Position numbers and translations under genes: made by a program | Shown: positions 15,616 to 18,831 of the stretch, one piece after another | Layout: every line of letters starts with the position of its first letter | Numbering within the stretch: position 1 is the first letter of the stretch | Origin: an uncultured Duganella sp. | GTDB taxonomy: Bacteria > Pseudomonadota > Gammaproteobacteria > Burkholderiales > Burkholderiaceae | Assembly (NCBI GenBank): GCA_946482335.1 | Contig: CAMLRG010000099.1 | Coordinates: forward strand, 1-18,831 | Direction: 5' to 3' | DNA: 18,831 bases | The notes under the pieces: generated by a model | What the model saw: the letters and a program-made list of their open reading frames with translations, nothing else | Database searches by the model: none | Told to the model about the DNA's origin: nothing

Positions 15616-16811
15616 TGTGGCGCGCTGCGGCGCCGGCGTTCGCCGCCCTGCCTTTCGCCTGGTTGGCGGGCATGCTGGCCGGCTGTGGCAACATGCCGCA
15701 GGCAGTGGCGCCGGCAGCGTCCGCGGTGCAGGCGCATGCGGCGGGTGCGCAGCTGCGGCCGATCGGCACGCAAGTCCTGGCGCATGGCACGCGCTTTGCC
15801 GATACCGTGGCCGGCGGCTTGTCCGGCCTGGATTTCGATGGCCGCAGCGGCCAGTGGCTGCTGGCCAGCGACGACCGCGGCGACTTCGGCCCGGCGCGCT
15901 ACTACACGGCCACCATGCACATCGACGCCGGGACGGTCGGCCCACTCGTGCTGACGGGGATGCATGCCTGGCGCCAGGCCGATGGCGAGCCCTATGCAAG
16001 GCCCGGCGCCGGCCCGATGGCGGACGTGGAAGCGCTGCGCATCGACCCGCAGGATGGCGCGCTGTGGTACAGCGGCGAAGGCGACCGTGGCTTGCGCCAG
16101 CCATCGTTCGTGCGCCGGGCATCGCGCAATGGCGGCTTCGCGGCGGAGCTGGCCTTGCCGCCGGCCTTGCAGATCCAGCCCGATTGCGCGTGTGGCGGGC
16201 GCAGCAACCTGGCCATTGAAGGGCTGAGCTTTACGCCCGACGGCGCGGCCTTGTGGCTTGCCATGGAGGCGCCGCTGATCGGCGACGGCGAGCCGCCCAG
16301 CCTGCAGGCCGGCGGCCTGGTGCGTTTCAGCCTGACCGACCGCCAAGGCAGGCTGCTCGGGCAGTATGCCTATCCGGCCGACCCGGTCCCGCATGCGCCG
16401 GCGCCAGGCATGCTGGCCGATAACGGCGTGTCGGACATCCTCGCCATCGACGCCAGCCGCTTGTATGTGCTGGAACGCTCGGGCGCGCAGGATGCAGGCA
16501 AGCGCTTCCATTACCGCGTGCGGCTGTACGAAGCCACCCTGGATGGCGCCAGCGATATGTCGCGCTGGCCGGCGCTGGCCGGCGCCGCCTTGCGGCCGCT
16601 ATCGAAGCGCCTGGTGCTGGATCTGGGCGTATTGCCGCCGGCGTGGCAGGCCAATTACGAAGGGCTGGCTTGGGGACCGCGCCTGCCGAATGGGCATGAC
16701 ACGCTGGTGATGGTGTCCGACGATAATTTCAAGGCGCAGGAGCAGACGCGCTTTCTTGTATTCGAGGTGGTAGCGCCTGAAACGGAAGGTTCCGGCCGAA
16801 AACAAAAGTAA
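15615..16811 (+). CDS. Lipoprotein with phytase-like esterase domain (PF13449 type)
   Basis: 398-residue exported lipoprotein. The N-terminus has a hydrophobic segment and the lipobox L21-A-G-C24 followed by Gly-Asn, which suggests outer-membrane sorting. The mature part resembles the 'esterase-like activity of phytase' family: GLSGLDFDGRSGQWLLASDDRG, then a VEALRIDPQDGALWYSGEGD segment, NLAIEGLSFTPDGAALWLAMEAPL, VSDILAIDASRLYVLERS and a closing NYEGLAWGPRLPNGHDTLVMVSDDNF. The repeated acidic '(E)GL..G..L' units look like propeller blades. The catalytic residues are not defined well enough to name. It is the last gene of the operon; ATG at 15615 overlaps the upstream stop by one base (TGATG), and GTG at 15612 is an alternative start. 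In this setting a periplasmic or surface phosphatase/esterase releasing nucleosides is plausible, but unproven. Confidence 0.85.
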   Translation: MWRAAAPAFAALPFAWLAGMLAGCGNMPQAVAPAASAVQAHAAGAQLRPIGTQVLAHGTRFADTVAGGLSGLDFDGRSGQWLLASDDRGDFGPARYYTATMHIDAGTVGPLVLTGMHAWRQADGEPYARPGAGPMADVEALRIDPQDGALWYSGEGDRGLRQPSFVRRASRNGGFAAELALPPALQIQPDCACGGRSNLAIEGLSFTPDGAALWLAMEAPLIGDGEPPSLQAGGLVRFSLTDRQGRLLGQYAYPADPVPHAPAPGMLADNGVSDILAIDASRLYVLERSGAQDAGKRFHYRVRLYEATLDGASDMSRWPALAGAALRPLSKRLVLDLGVLPPAWQANYEGLAWGPRLPNGHDTLVMVSDDNFKAQEQTRFLVFEVVAPETEGSGRKQK

Positions 16812-16821
16812 TTTGAATTAC
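16808..16821. repeat. Short inverted repeat at the operon end
   Basis: GTAATT-TG-AATTAC spans the stop codon of the phytase-like gene. The two-base loop is too tight and the stem too AT-rich for a normal intrinsic terminator. No other terminator-like hairpin is seen in 16812-16899. Confidence 0.25.
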
Positions 16822-16899
16822 AGTAAAGTGAAAATCTGTGACACATTTTCATGTGCGCATGCAGCATAATACGGCCAGTTTGTGCACATGGGAGAGTGA

Positions 16900-16998
16900 A
16901 TGAGTAGCCTGATCCTGTCGATTGCCGCCGTGTGCGGCGGGCTTTCCGTCGCCGTGTATGGGTTTGTCACCTTGATGAGTCACTTGCAGTCGCGCTAG
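16900..16998 (+). CDS. Putative 32-residue single-pass membrane protein
   Basis: A short frame, MSSLILSIAAVCGGLSVAVYGFVTLMSHLQSR, preceded by GGAGAG at 16891-16896. Residues about 4-26 form one hydrophobic helix and the C-terminus is basic, which fits a small inner-membrane protein with the tail in the cytoplasm. A CATAAT hexamer at 16865-16870 could be a -10; GTGACA at 16838-16843 is too far upstream (21-base spacer) to be a good -35. Its last 32 bases overlap the 3' end of the minus-strand binding-protein gene. I do not recognise a family, and chance cannot be excluded for an ORF of this size. Confidence 0.45.
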   Translation: MSSLILSIAAVCGGLSVAVYGFVTLMSHLQSR

Positions 16999-17836
16999 GC
17001 AGTGCCAGTTCAAACACCTTGCGTTTGCGCGCCGCGATTTCCGCGATGGCGCGCCGGAAAGCAGGGTAGCCATGCAATAGTCTGTCGAAGCTGCCGTCGG
17101 CCAGGGCCAGCTTCAATCCCTTTTCCACCCGTGCCGCCATGGCTTTGTTGTCCCTGCTGACGAAGAAGTAGAAGGGCACGCGGTAATGCAGGAAGATGGT
17201 CGGCTCGACCATCAAGCCATCCTTGCCGTGCAGCCGTTCTTCCTCCCACGCCTCGTGCACGCCACGCGGCAGGTAATCGAAGCGCCTGGCCTTCAGCATC
17301 GGGAACAGCGAACTGTAATTCACCGAAGCCTCCACCGGCAGCCCGTTATGGCGCAGCACGTCCAGCGAAGGCCAGTTGACGCCGGCGCCGGCAGTGAGCT
17401 GGCGCAAATCCTTCAGCGAGCGCACCTCGCGGAAGCGCGCTTCATCTTCCTTCCGGATCAGGAACACGCGGTAATCGTTCAAGTCCCGCAGCAGCGAAAT
17501 GCGGATCGGCAGCAGCTCGCGCTCGCGCTGCGCGTTGCTGCCGTCCCACATGATGTTGATGACGCCATGGCGCTTGATTTCGAGCGTGCGGCGCGGGCTG
17601 GTCAGCTCGTAGGGGTAGGATTCGATCGAGAACGGACCTTCCGTCTTTTCCAGCGCCAGGCGCAGCAAGAGATGGAAGTAGTTGGCCTGCACTTCCGCCC
17701 CGGGCGTGACCGAGGGCAGGATGAAGCGCATCAGGGGAGCATTGGCGGCGGCGCCGCCGGCGTTGCCCGCGCAGGCCAGGTTGGATGCCGCCGCCAGCAG
17801 CAGGCCGGCGGCAGCGCTTTGCAGCATGTGCAGCAC
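16967..17836 (-). CDS. Orphan periplasmic substrate-binding protein (type 2 fold)
   Basis: 289 residues with an N-terminal hydrophobic signal segment (AAAGLLLAAASNLACA) and no proper lipobox (Asn at -3). The rest resembles type 2 periplasmic binding proteins of the SBP_bac_3 sort: MRFILPSVTPGAEVQANYFHLLLRLALEKT, an INIMWDGSNAQRERELLPIRISLLRDLNDYRVFLIRKED middle, RSLKDLRQLTAGAGVNWPSLDVLRHNG, and a PFYFFVSRDNKAMAARVEKGLKLALADGSFDRLLHG ending. No permease or ATPase lies beside it, so it may feed a sensor or a distant transporter. GTG at 17836 directly abuts the methyltransferase stop; ATG at 17827 is an equally possible start, and neither has a good ribosome-binding site. It is probably co-transcribed with the upstream methyltransferase gene. 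Confidence 0.8.
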   Translation of the reverse strand: MLHMLQSAAAGLLLAAASNLACAGNAGGAAANAPLMRFILPSVTPGAEVQANYFHLLLRLALEKTEGPFSIESYPYELTSPRRTLEIKRHGVINIMWDGSNAQRERELLPIRISLLRDLNDYRVFLIRKEDEARFREVRSLKDLRQLTAGAGVNWPSLDVLRHNGLPVEASVNYSSLFPMLKARRFDYLPRGVHEAWEEERLHGKDGLMVEPTIFLHYRVPFYFFVSRDNKAMAARVEKGLKLALADGSFDRLLHGYPAFRRAIAEIAARKRKVFELALPSATASDSSR

Positions 17837-18649
17837 TTAAGGCTTGACGAACTTCAGGGTCATGCGGTCGCTCTCGCCGATGGCGGCGTACTTGGCACGG
17901 TCCTTGTCCTTGTTGGTGAAGGTCGGCGCCAGCGCCCACACGCCGTTTTCATGGTCGGCGGTATCTTTCGCGTTGGCGTTGACTTCCGACTTGGCGGCCA
18001 GCTTGAAGCCGGCCTGCTCGGCCAGCTTGATCACGTACGCTTCGTGCATGTAGCCGGAGCTCGCTTTCGCATCCTGGGTCTTGGCCGCCGGCAGGCGGTG
18101 TTCCACCACGCCGAACACGCCGCCCGGCTTCAGGCTGTCGTAGACGCTGGCAAACAGCTTCTTCACGTTCTCGTCGCCGGTGCCGATCCAGTTATGGATG
18201 TTGCGGAAGGTGAGCACCATGTCCGCGCTGCCCTTGGGCGCGAAGTTGTACACCCCATTGCCCGGTTCAAAGGCGCCCAGCACCACCTTGTCGCGGCCCG
18301 GCTGCTTGGCCAGGAATTCCTGGAAGCGTTCGGCCGATTTGCGCACCCGCTCGTCCGACGACTGCGGGGTGGAACCGGCGGCGATCAGCTTGCCCTGGTC
18401 GCGCAAGTACGGGGCCAGGATTTCGGTGTACCAGCCGCCGCCCGGTGACAGCTCGACCACGGTCATGTTCGGCTTGATGCCGAAGAAGGACAGGGTTTCG
18501 TAAGGGTGGCGGAACTGGTCGCGCTTGACGTTATCCGCGGTGCGGGTGGGGCTGCCGATGGCCGCTTTCAGGGCGGGATCGGCCAGGGCGGCGCCGGAAA
18601 AACTGGTGAAGCCAACGGCCAGCAGGCCGGCCAGGACATACTGTTTCAT
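17837..18649 (-). CDS. Exported class I SAM-methyltransferase-like protein (COG4798 type)
   Basis: 270 residues. A clear signal peptide (MKQYVLAGLLAVGFTSFSGAALA, cleavage before DP) is followed by a Rossmann methyltransferase fold. Motif I is VVELSPGGGWYTE at about 64-76, the acidic/aromatic motif region includes ADMVLTFRNIHNWIG, and the post-motif LKPGGVFGVVEHR is typical of class I enzymes. A strong AAAGGAG precedes the ATG. The protein matches a widespread family annotated as predicted methyltransferase with a leader peptide. SAM is not known to be available in the periplasm, so either the fold has another role or the leader is not a secretion signal. It is the first gene of a minus-strand pair with the binding-protein gene and is driven by the promoter at 18709-18737. 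Confidence 0.88.
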   Translation of the reverse strand: MKQYVLAGLLAVGFTSFSGAALADPALKAAIGSPTRTADNVKRDQFRHPYETLSFFGIKPNMTVVELSPGGGWYTEILAPYLRDQGKLIAAGSTPQSSDERVRKSAERFQEFLAKQPGRDKVVLGAFEPGNGVYNFAPKGSADMVLTFRNIHNWIGTGDENVKKLFASVYDSLKPGGVFGVVEHRLPAAKTQDAKASSGYMHEAYVIKLAEQAGFKLAAKSEVNANAKDTADHENGVWALAPTFTNKDKDRAKYAAIGESDRMTLKFVKP

Positions 18650-18708
18650 GCAGGAGTCTCCTTTTTCGTTGGACGGGCGACGCGGCCGATCCGGTCGTCC
18701 GGGGCTTG

Positions 18709-18737
18709 ATGATCGTGCAAGCCGGACGCCCGGTCAA
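18709..18737 (-). promoter_or_regulatory. Putative sigma-70 promoter of the methyltransferase/binding-protein operon
   Basis: On the minus strand, TTGACC (18737-18732, five of six matches) and GATCAT (18714-18709, four of six) are separated by exactly 17 bases. Transcription would start near 18702, giving a leader of about 50 bases with AAAGGAG before the ATG at 18649. Confidence 0.5.
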
Positions 18738-18739
18738 GT

Positions 18740-18751
18740 GTCCGCGCGGAC
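18740..18751. promoter_or_regulatory. Operator-like palindrome GTCCGCGCGGAC
   Basis: A perfect 12-bp palindrome lying two bases upstream of the predicted -35 hexamer of the methyltransferase operon. Its half-site (GTCCG) recurs in the palindrome at 18764-18775; the centres are 24 bp apart. It looks like a dimeric regulator site. Confidence 0.45.
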
Positions 18752-18763
18752 GCCGGGCGGACA

Positions 18764-18775
18764 GTGTCCGGACAC
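18764..18775. promoter_or_regulatory. Operator-like palindrome GTGTCCGGACAC
   Basis: A second perfect 12-bp palindrome with the same TGTCCG half-site type, preceded by a further direct half-site CGGACA at 18758-18763. The cluster sits upstream of the predicted promoter, where an activator or repressor could bind. No cognate regulator gene is in the window. Confidence 0.45.
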
Positions 18776-18781
18776 AAATGA

Positions 18782-18810
18782 AAGTCGGGGTCAGCTCTGG
18801 CAACAGGACA
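18782..18810. repeat. Right copy of the dispersed inverted repeat (REP-like)
   Basis: The reverse complement matches window positions 4-32 at 28 of 29 bases. It overlaps the left arm of the hairpin at 18804-18831, so the repeat probably forms one half of a larger palindrome extending beyond the window. Confidence 0.75.
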
Positions 18811-18831
18811 TTTTGCATACAAAATGTCCTG
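18804..18831. repeat. Perfect 12-bp-stem hairpin at the window end
   Basis: CAGGACATTTTG, loop CATA, CAAAATGTCCTG. The stem has no mismatch and the window stops at its last base. If the sequence continues with the complement of 18782-18803, the full element would be a hairpin of more than 30 bp per arm. That would fit a REP/BIME-type element or a bidirectional terminator between genes. Confidence 0.7.

Noticed and set aside
16838..16870. GTGACA and CATAAT as a promoter for the 32-residue ORF
   Set aside because: The spacer would be 21 bases, outside the usual sigma-70 range, so it was not called as a promoter.
1..18831. Search for tRNA, rRNA, CRISPR, phage or insertion-sequence genes
   Set aside because: No regularly spaced repeats, no transposase or integrase motifs and no RNA-gene-like conserved blocks were seen; the only repeats are the operator palindromes and the edge elements.

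Overview
The window is a GC-rich bacterial chromosomal stretch with strong G/C preference at third codon positions, exported Gram-negative proteins and a TonB-dependent outer-membrane receptor. It looks like a betaproteobacterium of the Oxalobacteraceae kind (Massilia/Duganella group). That placement is an inference from protein style and base composition, not a database result. No rRNA, tRNA, CRISPR array, transposase or integrase gene was found.

Layout. (1) Positions 77-3564: two exported hydrolases with overlapping ATGA, an M1 zinc aminopeptidase and a serine beta-lactamase-fold hydrolase. (2) Positions 3568-4308, minus strand: a GntR/UTRA repressor, divergent from (3) a tightly packed ten-gene operon at 4483-16811. 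The operon encodes a TonB-dependent receptor, a BMP-type substrate-binding protein, a double-ABC ATPase, two permeases, an ADP-ribosylglycohydrolase-family enzyme, a PfkB kinase, a ribokinase, a nucleoside hydrolase and a phytase-like lipoprotein. (4) Positions 16812-16998: a short AT-richer gap and a possible 32-residue membrane protein. (5) Positions 16967-18649, minus strand: an orphan periplasmic binding protein and a secreted methyltransferase-like protein, with their own promoter region. (6) Both window ends carry inverted copies of one 29-bp repeat; the right-hand copy runs into a perfect 12-bp-stem hairpin.

How the genes work together. The central operon reads as a complete outer-membrane-to-central-metabolism route for a nucleoside or other riboside. 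The lipoprotein may trim the substrate outside or in the periplasm, the receptor and the BMP/ABC system would import it, glycohydrolases would split the N-glycosidic bond, and two PfkB-family kinases would phosphorylate ribose or riboside. A GntR/UTRA regulator next to an ADP-ribosylglycohydrolase and a PfkB kinase recalls the uncharacterised E. coli yegTUVW cluster, with the YegT permease replaced by a receptor plus ABC importer. Perfect palindromes with a GGTACGTACC core lie in the divergent promoter region, one exactly between the -35 and -10 of the operon promoter. A third copy lies inside the receptor gene.
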